This document shows, in pieces, positions 39,311 to 53,333 of a DNA stretch of 64,000 nt; position 1 is the stretch's first letter; the number at the start of each line of letters is the position of its first letter. Source of the stretch: Callaeas wilsoni (lineage: Eukaryota > Chordata > Aves > Passeriformes > Callaeidae); NCBI GenBank assembly GCA_013398955.1, contig VWPU01000963.1:62001-126000 (forward strand). The letters are read 5' to 3'. The position numbers and the translations under genes were made by a program. Under the pieces are notes generated by a model that was not told the origin of the DNA, made no database searches, and saw nothing but the letters and a program-made list of their open reading frames with translations.

Positions 39311-42300
39311 AATGCGAGCTACTGCCCTTATAGAAATCTAATTTCCTGTACTGTAAGGCGGTACCTAATACATTCAGACAGAGGAGCACAAACTCCCAAA
39401 TTTCTATGTGTTAAGAGAACCAAAAGGTGAACCCAAATGAGCTTGAAACCTTACTGTATTTGCCAGTAAGGTCAGCTCCTTATTTAGTTTGTACTCGTCT
39501 TCCAAATGGACAGAGATGCATTTCTGAAATCCTTAATGAACCCTGTGTGCTTGCTTTTATCCTGTAGGAAAGAGCCAAAGGCAGTGTTTCAGTAGCACTG
39601 GAAAGCTTTGCTGCGCAAAGTCTCTCCTTGTTCTTACTTAAACTGAATACAATTTTTCAATATGAGCCAAATACCACTGACTTTCACTTACTTTAGAGAG
39701 AGAGAGAGAGATTTTGGCTTTTATTTCTGAAACAGTTTCTTCCAGCCTACATTTAATAATGTAGTGGTCAATTTTGAGCATGTCAATGCTGCTGAAAGGA
39801 ATGGTTGCGTAACTTTCGTCCTTATGAAAGCTGGTAAATTAAACATCTTTGCTTATCAAGTAAAGAAAAAATAGTTGGGATGATAAAAAGAGACTTTATA
39901 GAGAGAGCCATTGGATTCTTGTGTATCCTAACGGGTGTGGCACTTCCCCTTTCACGCCATGACAAGAAGGCCTCAGTCCAGTGAAGCCCTTAAGGCTGAG
40001 AGGTGCCTTGGATGTCACTGGCCCTGCTCCCACTGTGTAAAACTTGGCCCACACCTGTGCTTTATTGGCTTAGAGCCAAGGTGAGTAATAAGAACATAAC
40101 ACTGTATTTGAATTCACTGTATTCAGTTCTCAGTTCTGTATTGATCTGGATTCTGAAGCCTTCTCTGAAGTAACTTTTAAGTTTCTTTTTTTTTTTTATA
40201 TATAAACACAAAATGAATTTGATATAGTTGCCTCTTTCACTCAGAGATTTGAAAATACTTAAAAAATATGAATGTATTGATCTTTCACTATAGGAAGAGT
40301 AAGTAGTAGCAACTCATAAAACAGATGAGGAATCTGAAAGTAGATGAGTGGAGAAAAGAAATCTAACAACAACTGAATGGAATTGGAAAATGAATTTTTC
40401 TTGATCGTATTCCCATCTGCTTTGGGTTCAGTTTCATTAGCTTTCTTGGAAGGGAGCTTCTGTGAGGAAAGTTTATGAAAACTCTGGTTTAGTAGACATT
40501 CAGAATAGTTGCGGAAATTTCATTTTGATTTTGTAGTCTGGCTTCCTTTTTATGAATTTTTTCTTTACATATGAACACACATATTCTTTACATTCCTCTT
40601 TGCATACGTAAATATCTCGAGTTACTTCTGTTGCTTAGCCAGATTAAAAGCTTCTAAACAAAACACTAAGCATATATTGGTTACTGAAATCTTTCACAGA
40701 AGTAAATTCAAACACATTGTGATCTTATCTTACCTAGCACAGAAAAGTATGGAGAGGCTAAGGGCTGTATGTGTATGGCTCATTTTTTATTTATCATCTT
40801 TATTGCTACTGAATTTTGCATTTAGAGAAGGAAACTGTGAGGGAAGCGTAAGAAAAAATCCTCAATAAGGATTAGTGCAGGATAGATAGGTTTTTTGGTC
40901 ATGAATTATATAAAGAGATGTCTTTTTTTTATTAAAAAAGAGCAGAAAATGATTGAAGTGTCATTTGTGCATGTGTTAACTTATGGAACTCATTGCATAG
41001 GGGTAACATTAGAATAAAATAACAATGGCTGCATGACTCACTGGCTGTGTGTGGAAAGAAAAGCTGCACTTGAAATAGGAAGACAGTTCATAGGAAGAAC
41101 AATAATGTTCACCATTAAGCACTGGGCTTTGGAAGAAGATTCTCTCATAAGCAAGTTATTGCATAATTCTCTGTTATGGGAGTTTCACACCTTCCTCTGA
41201 AACATCTGGTGCTAGAATGCAATAAAACACTAAATGAATTTCTGACCTGATGTGGCATGACAATCAATAAAATTCTTTTATTAGCTAGCTCTAGTTTTAA
41301 GAACTTGTCATAGTAACAGCACGCAGCTTTGCAGAATGCTAACTTGTGATCAAACATTCAATTTATTTTGAAAACTAAATCTTTCCTGCCTTATTGCACA
41401 TTTCCTCAAGTCTAGGAAGATTAGCCCAGCATGCCTCACCATCTACCACTGGAGAAAACAGGCTCTTGGGATCAGTTGTTTAACACCTAATGGATGCTAG
41501 GTAGGAAATTTGTAGTGGTACAAAGCAGCCGAGATGCAACCAAAATTGTTTTAGACCAAGCACTCAGCCTTTGGTTCATATACGAGGTCTTCAGCTATGC
41601 TTCTTTCTCCTAAACAATGTTCCACTCAGCGTCCTTTCTGCCACCCTACAGTCTCACATTTCTTTCTGGTATTAGATGTCAAAATACAGTAATTCCTGAT
41701 CTTCTGATCGATATTCCAGTAAATCCAGCGTGGGAATGCAGCATGCACCAGGATACAAAGTCAAAGCGACTACCCCTGTATCAGGCATGCATCTGATAAA
41801 TGCCAGGTGACGCCTGAATTCTTGGTGTAGGACACTGTGCAGAAGGTTTGCAGCTCCTTGAGGTGCTTCGTGCCCCCACCCTACCAGAAACGCTGGAACT
41901 CCGCTGGTGTGGCCGGGCTCAAGGGAGGCTGATGCTGCTGGAGAAAAGGTCAGGGCATCCCGCAATGACCTTGTGGGTCTGTGGGGCAGTCCACAATAGG
42001 AACTCCTGGGCTCTTTCACAAGCACAGGATCACAGCAGGGATAAAGCCAAGCAAATGCTACCTCATCGTTTCAGTGAGATGAAAATGAAGCCCCTCCCGA
42101 GTGCTTGGAGAGGCCTGACTCTGAAATGACACCTCTGGTGAGAAACCCTGAGAGGACCAACACTGTGAACCACCCCCACACTCCTCCCAAACGAAGCCAT
42201 GCTGTAAAGCCATGCATTTCCATAGCGTGGCTTGCATTTCTCAGAGCGGCCTGAATGATTTTTTCGAAAGAGTGCAGCAAAGTGTTAATATGATATCTCT

Positions 42301-42415
42301 GTGGGTTTGCATTACAAACATGTCTTCAGGCACACCAAGAGTATTGAATCAAATGTAAATGTCTATATGAGTAAAGGAAACATGCTCATGCATCAGGAGG
42401 GTTTATTTTGTGCTG
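39311..42415. other. Noncoding DNA, no gene seen
   Basis: Contains an (AG)n tract at 39695-39711 and a 12-base T run at 40186-40197. A word series at 40296-40350 (AGTAGCAACTCATAAAACAGATGAGGAA) weakly recalls an antisense MIR/L2 tail. The longest open frame (117 codons, minus 41672-42025) overlaps a 93-codon frame on the other strand and has no known domain. Confidence 0.5.
39695..39711. repeat. Short (AG)n microsatellite
   Basis: About eight perfect AG units. It is short and isolated, with no other feature attached. Confidence 0.85.
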
Positions 42416-42419
42416 GGTA

Positions 42420-42740
42420 GGACAGAAAATCAACATGATTTTAACAGCCATATTTTCATGCAAATAGACTGTAGCCAGTCTGAAGATATTTCAGGAATCC
42501 CAAAATTTATGCGCCACCTCTGAAGTCATCTAAATATAGAACAATATTTAATTTGTCATTAATTAATAAATTGATGTGTAAAAGCCAGCAAACTATCTTG
42601 GCTGAATTGACCAGCACAAAGATTATTCTTCTGGAAATGAGCTGAAATTCATACTGCTGGCAATTTCCATGAAAATAGAATTGCCTTTTGTAGCTTTTAT
42701 TTTAAAATAAGGATAAAATAATGCCAAAATACAGCAAATA
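42420..42740. promoter_or_regulatory. Candidate conserved noncoding element (octamer, homeodomain)
   Basis: A repeat-free AT-rich block with an octamer ATGCAAAT (42458-42465) and TCATTAATTAATAAATTGATG, which holds the homeodomain palindrome TTAATTAA (42559-42566). It also has CAAAGATTATTC (42617-42628) and an internal run AAATTCATACTGCTGGCAATTTCC of low-decay appearance. Open frames are absent. The spacing of distinct motif words is enhancer-like. This is inferred from motifs only. Confidence 0.33.
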
Positions 42741-42744
42741 AAAG

Positions 42745-45700
42745 AGGTGAAAAATCCTACCTAAAAGACATAGGCAAGAAAATCCCAACTTGTGTGTCTG
42801 TCCCAGCAAGCTAAAAAGACATTTCTTGCAAGGAAGTATTTGAAATTTGAATTTATTTGGGACTACTTAGAAAACACTACTAAGTGTAAATCCGTTCTCA
42901 TTGCATCTCCTGGAAGTCAGGGTAGATTTTGTTGTATGAAATCTTTTCCTCTTTGAAAGTCAATGACTGGGGAGAGGAGCAGTGGAGAGGGAGAGACTTG
43001 GCAGACTGCCACCATCCTCTTTCATTATTTCATATGTTACACGTCCCATCTAAATCTGCATTTGCTTGGTTCGCCACCCTGTATGTCGATGCAGGAATGA
43101 TTGTTATTTTATCGTTATAAATAATATATGTGCATTCGGAGACATTTCAAATATTTAGATTTCTTGAATTCTCACTTTTGCATACTTTCCCCTCCCTATA
43201 CTCACCCCCTGCCTTCACGTCTGCTACCCAGTCAAAATAAAAGTCTCCCCCATCTCTATCTCCCATTGTTTTTGCCATGGTTGACTGAATGGTGTGTTAG
43301 GTTCAGTGAACTTGGTCTTGGCTACTGCTCCACCCAGAAACAACCTTCTCTCCTATACCAATTATCATATGAAAGCTACTAATGTCGTTGCACTGCAGCT
43401 CTGCTGCACGTTTCAGAATTGAAAGTGGCATAGTGCAGCCCACATTTGCCCAGTTGCAGGGAGTAACCCTTCTCTCTTCCTTCCTTTTGCCCTCTATTTC
43501 AGTGTAAAATATTGTCTGCTTCCTTTTATTTGCTAGACCAGTGTATTCAATAAATAATTGCTACCTCAGATATGAAAACATCTTTCAATCTGGGATTCTG
43601 GTGCTGTTAGAAATATTATTGGATTGTGTGGGACTTATCCTCTGAGGATGAATTGGTTATTGCAGACAATGGAGAGAGCTGGTGTCTTGGAACTTTAGAA
43701 TTATGGAAATCTCTTCAAACAGAGTTTCAAACAGAAAATTTTAAATTTCGGCACCACACAACAGCAAAGGAGAGAGTATAATGGGGCATAAATTTTAAAT
43801 ATTGTTGACTGATGTCACTAACTAATGGTCTGCCCTCAAACCTGGTTATGTATAAACGTGAAATATCTTTATAGGTTGAATATATGTATGAACATAGATG
43901 ACTATACTGTTGGTATTTTGAGAGGTTAGTATCAACAGACATTAATTTGTCCTTTATAATAGTGTCTGGGTGTCAAGAGAGATTCTTTGTTGTCCTTACA
44001 ACTCTAATAGCCATATAGCATAGGTACAAAATCTCACTCTGTGCTGCCACCAAATGCAATTTAAATGCATATTAAAGAGTAAACCAGTTTTCTGATGTTG
44101 AAACAATAGGTTCAGAAGAACAGGTATAATTTAAATTATGAAAAGTATTTGTCCATGTCTTTTTCTTAGATTTAGCCAGAAGATACAATATCTATTAAAA
44201 GTCAGTGTTCTTATTTTAATCATGTTATTCTAAAAAAATCTTCACAAGAAACTACAAATGTTACCAGCTGGTATTATGAATCTCAGTAGCAGGAAATGCA
44301 ACATGACTGCCTTTACTGGGGGCATGAGGGAGAGGACACTTCACTTCCGAAAGGAAACACTGAGTTTTCATTTTTCGTATGGTTTTTGTTCCCACAAAAA
44401 TGGACCCAAGTGTTTTGAATGGATTATAAATATGGTTGTAATTTGGCACTGGAGCTGGGTGCAGCCGCTGTGTGTTTGTGTCTCTGCTCGTGTGTGGAAT
44501 TTGGCCAATTCTAACTCTGAGTTGGTCACAAGCAGCCAAATGGCTTTCAGTTTTCTTTTGTTGTAGCTGCATTCCCTACAGGGCAAAAAACCTTTCAGGC
44601 TTTATTTCAAGGTACAATATGTTCCTCTGAGAAGATAAATTATTAAAATGCAGTGTCTGCTTGTGAAAATTCCAGCTTCGCACAGTTATGCTCATTTGGA
44701 CTCCAAGAAATAAGCGTTGTATCCTTCCAGGTCTCGGTTAACCCAAGACACGTGCTAATTTTCTTTTAACTTTGAAGTTCTGATGGTCTTAAGGAAATCT
44801 GTGCTTAAAAGAAAAATGGAATCTGCTTCACCGTGCAGGAGTCAACGTGTCTGGTGTGATTAATCTGGAAAGCACTTCTTCACTAGCATTCAGAGTGGAG
44901 TGATTAGGTGTGAGAGCCCACCTAGTATTTGGGTTTATGCGTCCTCACAGCTTATTTTAAATATTTTGAGACAGCTGGAATAGGCAAACCATCTATTGTT
45001 TACCGTGGAACTGCATCCTTTGCTGCTTGGCCTCCTAAAGAACTGAGGTGTGATAGGCAAGAGAGATGGGCCCTCCTCCACCGTCAGCTGAGCGCTGCCT
45101 TTTTCTGCTGGGGTCAGGCAGAGTTGAGGTTACAAAGCCAAACAGGTTCCTAAGACAGCAAACAAAAGTGCCAGACCATCCTGAGGTCCTGCTGGAGCCC
45201 AAAGGCCAGCAAGAACTGCAGGTTTGTGTAGGCAGCCGCCTCTCCTGTTTTCCAAATCTTTCATATTGTGCTCTTTGCCAGGTTATCTGGGTGTTCATCT
45301 TTCTGTTACACTCCAGGTTGGTGCAGTTACTAAAGAAAATGTATATTATCACTTGGAATGAAATATATGTTCACATACAGGATGAATGTATGGAGTGAAA
45401 TATGTGCAGGTGTACATAGCACATGCTGAAACAAACAAGCTAAAAGGAACATTTTGAGACATTTGAGAGTGTTAATATTGATTACTAAATAGATTAAGAG
45501 ACAGCTACAAGAGGTTTTGTCAGGAGATCAAACTTTACCTGTGTGACAGTGTTAATAGTATGAGACACGAACATTTATCAACAAAACAGTTTCAGCTGCT
45601 TGGCAAAAAGCATTGCATCTCTGAAGCGTTTTGTCATACAGCTTCTCCCACCTAACAAATCATGGTGTTGTACACTTAAACTTGCTCGTGTCAAGGAGAA

Positions 45701-48700
45701 GAATGTTTCCAGCAGGAGGTTGTAACAGTAAAGTTCTTGATTAAGGAATTCCTCAAAGATATTTTTTATTTAGAGTGCATAATTATCACATTGCTGATAG
45801 AAAGGTGGCAACATGAACGTTAGAGCCAGCTAGGTTGGGTCTGTGGTCCATCTGTCCCTTCTTATCTCATGCAGTAAATGACCATACTAGACTTTACATG
45901 GAAATATAAAACCTCAGCATAGGAGATTTCTTCTCATATGTTTCCTTCCAACTGTATGTGTTCAGTAACTTCTCCAGGAGAGGTATGAATCTGAGAAGAA
46001 AAAAAAAACGGTCCATAAGACTGATAAGACTGACATATGCAGAACAGCCATTCCGTGTATATCTGAGAAGTTGGTTCAGGTGTATGTCAGGATCATTGGT
46101 GGAGATCTTTAGGTTTGATTCATGTGAGGGTTAATTGAAGCTTTTCTCCTAACCTTCTGTCTCAGCCCACACTCCACTTTCCAGTCCCCTTTGTAACATC
46201 TGTGTTAATAGTGAAGAAAGTCTTCTTTTTCCAGAAATCTTGTTGACATCTCTCAATGGAGATTCCAGTGAAAGAAACCAAGATTCAACATCTGCAAAGC
46301 AATTTTTTACGTGGTCAAGATCTGTACAGGCTTTTAGAGTAAATAAAAATATAAGTGACCCAGAATATAATTTACCTTGGAATATGTCTGTTTAATGATA
46401 ATGTCTTACTGACAAATTTCATTATTTGGGAGATTCTCAAGGCAAGTGGCATTTGAGGGATACTATAAAGAGCTCCCTATCTCCCTGATATTACCTAAAA
46501 CAAAAAGAGCTGGAGGAACAGCATTGGATTCCGAACTATCAAAACTGTTATTCCTGTAAAACGACGTTTTTGTTCTCATAAAAATGTCAGCATTTTCTTA
46601 GTATTCTAACATTGTAAAAAACATTATTTTTGGAAAATTTTGATAAAATTCTCATATTTCATCTCTCTGCCCAAAATCTGACTTACAAAAATTTTGAAAT
46701 ATTTTTTTTTTCTACAAGATGAATATCCTACATTTGAACAATCCTATTCTGTACATATTACTTTAAAGTTTAGCTGATCTGTAGCCTCCTGAAAATTAAT
46801 GCCAGGTCCATTGGTTATATAATAAATGCCAACAGCTGTCAAAAGCAGAGTGAAGCAAAAGGGGGGAAAAAAAGACAGCAATTGTCTTATAAGACTGACT
46901 CATGGTAATTCAAGAAACATTCTGTGAATTCCACCTCAGTGGGGTATGAAATAAAATCCACATTATGATGGATTGGGAAAACCTGTGGTGGCCCAAAGCT
47001 ACTTTCTCTAGGATGATTTCTTCTTTTTTATTTTCTGATAGCTTCCCTAACTCTAACAAGAGTAGAAAAAATTTTGAGACAGGAAAATGTATGACCATGG
47101 TCCAGAAAAAAAGAAGAGGAAAAAAATCTTTTGCAATATCAGATAATCTTGAAATACAATAATATATCTTGCAAACCTGTGAGATCTATAGTAGGCTTAT
47201 AACTGATCAATTTTCCACCCAGGTTTACAAGAAGAATAAAGACCAGTATAGTTCATAAATCAACATTTCTTAAAGCACTTGTGTGTTTTCTCTCTCCTGA
47301 AGGTGATTTTAAAAGTAAGCTACAAACATCAACGCGTTCAATGAAACTGAGGCATACTAGCAAAAGGCAATTTGTAGGGCCATGCATATATGCAGAAATA
47401 ATATTTTTGTACTATATTCAAGGTAACCATAATTAGGTTTTTAATTACATTCTATAACAAATGGCTGTTGATGCCTGTAAAAGAAGTATTTTTATCTCCC
47501 GTTTTTTGGCAATCTCATTGACAGTTCTATTTTTATAGAGGCGCAAACACACCAAAACCTTAGAGAACAGCTTTGCTTTCCTGTTTAGAACTGGGTACCG
47601 TGGAGAGTTTTCTCTGACTTTACACTGGAGTGAAACTGTTGGAGGAACAGAGACATCTGTGAGGATTCCACAAGCAGCAATATTGACTGTGCAGGACTTG
47701 GTATTTCTAATCAAGATTTTACAAGGTTTTACTGGACCAAATCAATGGTTGAGTCTCTCTTCGAGAGGACTGCAAACACACAGCATTTTCCCTGTCTTTT
47801 TAATGGGTCTGCCAGGAGAATTGGAAGACTCCATGGTTTTCCTGGGGAAATGTGAAACACAGCTCTGTAACTGCTCTACCTGAGGCACCCAAAGGTTTGC
47901 GGCCATCCCAGGTGTACCCTTTTCACCTGTCTCCTTATAGGAGACTGGGACAGTATTTGTCAGTTATGGCCCACCATGCTGCCAGGTGGGCTTCTTTAGG
48001 ATTCAAAGTTTGGTGGGAAATACACCATCCTCAGGCTGCAGTGAAGGGGAGACCGCAACGTCTGTGTGTGCAGTTATTGCACAGAGCTCTTTGCTGAAGG
48101 CCAGTGCTGAAGCTCCTGGTTTGCAGTAGATCTAGCAGTCTCTGGTTTCACAGCAGGTCAGAAATTCCTGTCTGAAGGCCTCAAGGCTCACTACCCAGCT
48201 TAGCTGGGGATCTAAAGCAGCATGGGTTTGGGCTGCCGTCATTCAGCAAGGCAGAGACATGTGCAAACCCATATCTATCAGCAGTTCTTTGTTTAATCCA
48301 CTTGCTCATATTGCCTTCTCCATTTGGCTGGGCATTTTTGTTCCCTTCATTGTACAGAAATGTTAACAGGTGTAGACACCAGCCAGTCATGGTCATCTGT
48401 GTGCTGCATGCACAAAGAAGTTTTAAGAAAAAATTTGATAAGTAAAATGGTCTTACAAGATTGGGTTTCACACTGCTGTGTGTAAATTCTAAGTTCCAGG
48501 CCTTACAATAAGCCTTTGGCTTTTGAATCTCCTTATTTGTCTTTTCTGTTTTTATTTAGACACCTGACTAACACCTGAGCTTAATTTTGTCTTTAAACAC
48601 AAAAAACCAGCGCCCTACGAGGAGCAGCATTCAGCCACCCTGAGCCTGTTTCTGTCCTCCTTTGTTATAATCCTAGTTTCTCTAGGGGTATTTTTCGCAA

Positions 48701-49335
48701 TGCAAAAATTCCTCTGCATGTCTGTTCAGGTAATTTCCTAAGATCCCTGAGTTCCCTGGGAGCCCCCCTCCCACTCATACTCAGCAAGATCTGAGCCCCT
48801 AACTCCATTGCACACCTCAGATTGAAACAAAGAAAAAAAACTTACTCTTCATCTTGCTTATAGTCTGCCATGAACACTTAGATGTGCTTGTACCCTCCAG
48901 CAGAAAGGGCAAGATCACTGATATTTTTGTGATGGTCTGGATGCCCCACATTATCCCCATGGAGAGTGCTGGAAGGCACAAGGAGCTGCTGAAGGCACAA
49001 GGCTTTAAGGGGGACAAAGCTCAGCACTGCTCAGCAGCTCACCGCTCTCTAGCTTGCACCTGAAGTTTGAAGAGGAAATTGTGTTTTCACATGAGAAGAA
49101 AATACACCTGACAGTTTTGAATACTGAAAGATAGATGTGGATGTACAGTGCAGCTAAGGTGGCTTTGTAAAGTTGCTTTGAAGCACTGACAGCCAGTCAG
49201 CGTAGTTACTTAATCCAAGCACTTTTACAGTTAGAATATGTTGTGAGAAAAAGGAAATTGGCTTTTGAGGTGCATTATCTCCTTTCAAGACTGTCCTGGG
49301 GGCACTTACTCATTATCCTGGAATAAAACAAATGA
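42745..49335. other. Noncoding DNA, no gene seen
   Basis: Open frames stay at or below 110 codons (45066-45398 plus) and overlap frames on the opposite strand. T-rich and A-rich runs occur at 46702-46711 and 45999-46008. I recognise no element, exon or RNA gene in these 6.6 kb. Confidence 0.5.
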
Positions 49336-49339
49336 AAGA

Positions 49340-49585
49340 TTTCTTTTAAAAAAATATTGTTCAATCCGTTTAGAATCCCTGGAGCTGAGTATTTTACATT
49401 TTTGTGGCTTGATAAAATAAAACCAGCAATTAGTTTACATGTATTTATCATTTATGGTTCTCTCCTTCTCTTTGCAGCTCATTTTGAATACTATAATCCT
49501 GACAGATTAACTTTCCTACTAAAATTATTATTATTTCCTGGAACTATGAATGAAATAGGAGAACATGTTCACTGTGACTGACGGA
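49340..49585. promoter_or_regulatory. Candidate conserved noncoding element
   Basis: AT-rich, repeat-free block with AGCAATTAGTTTACATGTATTTATCATTTATGG words (TAATT, forkhead-like GTTTACA) at 49424-49456 and AAAATTATTATTATTTCC near 49521. A 74-codon open frame crosses it but has no known domain, so I favour a noncoding reading. Confidence is low. Confidence 0.25.
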
Positions 49586-49657
49586 GGGAAATCTCATTCT
49601 GCTAGAAAGTATTTTAAGCTGATTCCCTCACAACAAGAAAAAAACCCCCCACAATAA

Positions 49658-49660
49658 AAC

Positions 49661-49694
<34 letters not shown>

Positions 49695-49695
49695 A
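49658..49695. repeat. (AAC)n trinucleotide microsatellite
   Basis: Roughly twelve uninterrupted CAA/AAC units preceded by an A- and C-rich stretch. Likely polymorphic in length. Confidence 0.93.
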
Positions 49696-49699
49696 CCCT

Positions 49700-52600
49700 G
49701 TAGACAAATATTCATGTCTGTATTTATTATGTGAATTTCTATCATGTCTTCAGCAATAGTTTATGAATCTGACTCATTTTAATAAATCTGAGAGGGGATA
49801 AATATTCCAAATATTCCATGGAGATCTGTGGAAACATGTAGCTTGATAAGGAAAAATGCCTCAAGAGGACACTGGCAGGGAGAATGGCTTCAGGGTGACA
49901 GCAACACACCTGAGAACCCAAACAGGACAGAAACCTGAAAAAATCTCATTCAGGTGCCATCAGACCTCATGACAAACCAGGAGACAGAAAATCTGCACCA
50001 TTTGCTTTACCCACAGCCTGTATGACTTCTTGCTTTAGGTCATATAAGAGGCTGGTTAAATATCTGATTACGGTAGATGATGTTGAGTTTTCTCCATTTT
50101 TTCACTTCCTTGGGATTTCTCTTTTCTTTATGTACGTCTATTTTGTACACGTGGCATGGTGTTCAGTCAAAGAGCAAAGAATCCTTCATGTCCTCAACCT
50201 CTTATGCTTGTAAGCCATTAATTTGCAGAAAAATAGCTAATCGTAACGTTTTCCCAGAAGATTTTTTTGTAAATCTTGCTTTTAGCATTCCATTGCCCTT
50301 AGTGATAATTTTGTCCTTTCACACAAATAAATTTCATCTGAGACAAAAGACGAGCTACTTCTGGAAAACAGCGTAGCCATGGAGGTGCCAGAGAACTGGC
50401 TGCATTGCCTGCACAGGTTAGGTGAGGAGACGCTTGCACCGTTCCCTTCTGGCTCTGGTGGGTGGTGAATACAGGTTTGGAATTCTAACATTTTCCTCTA
50501 GGACTTGTCCATTGCTCTTGCTGCTTTACTCTATGCTGAATTTAAGGGGGGAAACAGGAGGGAGCACCCCCGTGCTGGGTAAGGAGCTCCCACGAGAAGC
50601 AGAGTGGAGGGATGGTGCTGAACGGAGAGGTGGCTGCCCGTGCTCGCGGCCGTGGGTGCACTGTGGGAGGTGGGAGCCTCTGCACAGCCTGTGGGTCTGA
50701 GCTTGGAGAATTTCAGCCTCCCTCTTCTGACAGTAAAGCTGCAATTGATGCAGGGCCAGGGTACAGGCACTGCTTGAGCTGATAGCTCTGGGCCTTCCTG
50801 AATAGGAAAATTTGCATTCCCTTCTTGGAAAGTGTAATACATAACTTTTCCAATGAATATGCCTGGGCTATTTTCATTTTGTAATTGCCATCTTTACAAA
50901 TTTACTGTTTGCCATTTCATTTTCACTAGCAAGTGTGAACATAAAACACCCAAAGCCTTTGTAGCTTGCTTTACAGAGGATTATTTCAGGCCTAGATGTA
51001 ATGTTTGGGATCTGCGGTGAGAGATATGGCTTTCAGGAGGCATCCCGACACTGGCTTGGCATTCATGTCCCACCTGCTGAATGCCAGTGGGATCCTGTCC
51101 ATTGCTTTCACAGGCTTTGGATCCCACCCAGAGCATTCTCAAAGACGGGCAGGAACTGGGAGTGTGGGCTGGATTAGGAAATTGCAAACTGTTCTGAGAG
51201 AGGTTTTGTCAACATTTTCTGAACAGCTCAAACAACAATAGCTCTGGAAATTAGAGAGTTTATATTGTCCTGTACAGTAATCTGAGGTATATTCCCAAAT
51301 TCAATTTTTATACCATAACGTCTCCTAAATAATTTTAAAGCTGCATTGTAAAATGGAGTGTTCTTAAGCATTTGCTTTTTATTACACTAATTTACTCTAA
51401 AATCTAGGCTACATGTTTCTAAGACAGTTATACTACTTCATAGCAGGGGTGTTGGTTACTATATGTTGCTCTTATCCTACTTTGATGTTGGAATTTTGCA
51501 GCAGTTTTTAATGTTTTTCTCTCTCTTTAAGCGGAATAAAACCCCGAGTGTCTTTTTTCTCTTGCCTGTGTTTTTTGTTTCCGTATTGTAGCAGAACAGT
51601 TTTATCTGTACCTCCTCACGCAATGTGTGTGTTCAAAGGCTGTTGTGATTTTGGCTAGAAACTCCTGGAGCCTAAACACGGGCATGTTTTCCCCATTTTG
51701 ACCATTCATCTTCATCTGCTGCTGCTTACTTTCGCTGATAGCACAGTCCTTTTCTCTAACAAAGCCTATATTCATATGCTTCCTACTTACTCTGCTGATC
51801 ACCTTGGGTGCTTCACCACTCTTGCTCCTGCTGTCATTTCCTCGCTGACATAGCCAGGAAGAAATCCCTCTGCCAGGTCCCTCCTGGCTCCGGGGGCTGC
51901 ATGCGGCTGGGCGAGGTGGACTCCCTAACTAGCAGAAAGATTAAAATCAGCATCTGCTACTTAAAGCATCTTCTATTCCTGTTGTAGGTTTTACCCCAGT
52001 GAGCATTCCAAGTCAAACAGTACTGTGGTTGTGAATTGTTGTCTCGCTTGCAGCCTTATTTCTCATTCTTGGCTTGTGTCCTAGGATGAGATCCAGAGCA
52101 GTCGCTGACTACAGCGATACAAAAGAAAACACACCACAAAAGAAACATTTGCACAATCTGCTTGCAAGCACACTGCTCCTGTTGTGTGTTTCTGCTGAGC
52201 TGGCCCCCAAAATACAGGTAATTCAAATCCCCCAGGATGAAAAGTAAAAAACAAACAAGCAATCAGGAAGTTGAACTGCTCATAATCTCTTCCTTTTTGA
52301 AGAAAGAGGAAACAGAAAGGAAAATCTTTTAGATATACACTTTAAGTGCTCTTGAGTCTAAGAACTGTGACTGAGAGACACTTAAAAATCCTCAGTCCTT
52401 AATGTCTATCCAAAGCAGTGTCAGTAAAATTCTGCCTCACACTCGTCTTCTTACCTCCTCTCAAGAAGTCACCAGACCTTGGTGCAAGGGAGATTACTGC
52501 TTCCAAGCCAGGCAACTTTCTTCAAAATCTGTGCCTGAAGTGACTTTGAGGATTTGGTGGTACACCTCCTGTCTGGTGCTCTTTACTGAACCTCAATAAC

Positions 52601-53285
52601 TACAGCAGTGATCCAGGCAGAAGCCTTTTTCTAGGACTGCTAATGGATATCCTAAACTTGAGATGATGCTCAGGATTTTCTAACTGATTTGTTTTCCCAG
52701 AAAATCTGGATGGCTCCCCCATGGAAGCACAGAATTATTTATCAGCTCCCCAGCCAGTGTGTCCCCTTCTGTCCTACCACTGTAGAAGGAAACAAGGAAG
52801 GAAAGTCCAGTCCTACTGAAGACAAGTGTTTTTTGTTTAGAAATGGTCTTCAGGAAATGGCAAAGGGACATAATAACAATTCTAGTTAGCAGAGAAACTG
52901 AAGGAGCTAAGAAATTTATTATCAGTGCTATTATTATTATACTTTGAGTAACAACAAAAATAGATAGAAATAAGACTAACAAAGCTGGTCAGAGGAGATG
53001 GAAACAGAAGTTGTACAGAAAATTATTTTTAGGGAGAATTGAAAGCTGTAAGAAATTACATCTCAAGATGAAGACTTGTGTAGAGAGAGGAGAGAAATGG
53101 CAGCAAAATTAAAAGATACATTAAGGAAAAATATTCTAAAAAAACCCCAGACATTGAAATGTACCAAATAGGAAAGGAAGACAGCAAAAATAGGGCAGAC
53201 AGCTCAAAAAAAAGGGAAAGCATGAAATAATAGGAAGTGAGAAATAGATTGGATGACTGGCTATTCTGGCACTCAGTTTGATGCC
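49700..53285. other. Noncoding DNA, no gene seen
   Basis: A GC-richer section at 50400-50700 carries several overlapping open frames (92 and 103 codons on opposite strands) without recognisable domains. The rest is AT-rich single-copy DNA. No transposable element was recognised. Confidence 0.5.
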
Positions 53286-53289
53286 ACAT

Positions 53290-53333
53290 CATTATTATTT
53301 ATTATTGTTGTTGTTGTTGTTATTATTATTGTA
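53290..53333. repeat. Compound (ATT)n/(GTT)n microsatellite
   Basis: ATT units, then about five GTT units, then ATT units again, ending in GTAAG. The ATT-GTT-ATT order suggests a single-base change spread by slippage inside an ATT array. A smaller ATT run lies upstream at about 52928-52940. Confidence 0.9.

Noticed and set aside
40296..40350. Possible antisense MIR/L2 tail (ACAGATGAGGAA word)
   Set aside because: One convincing word only; the flanking parts of the element are not visible.
41672..42025. 117-codon minus-strand frame
   Set aside because: Overlapped by a 93-codon frame on the other strand; no domain or codon pattern supports either.
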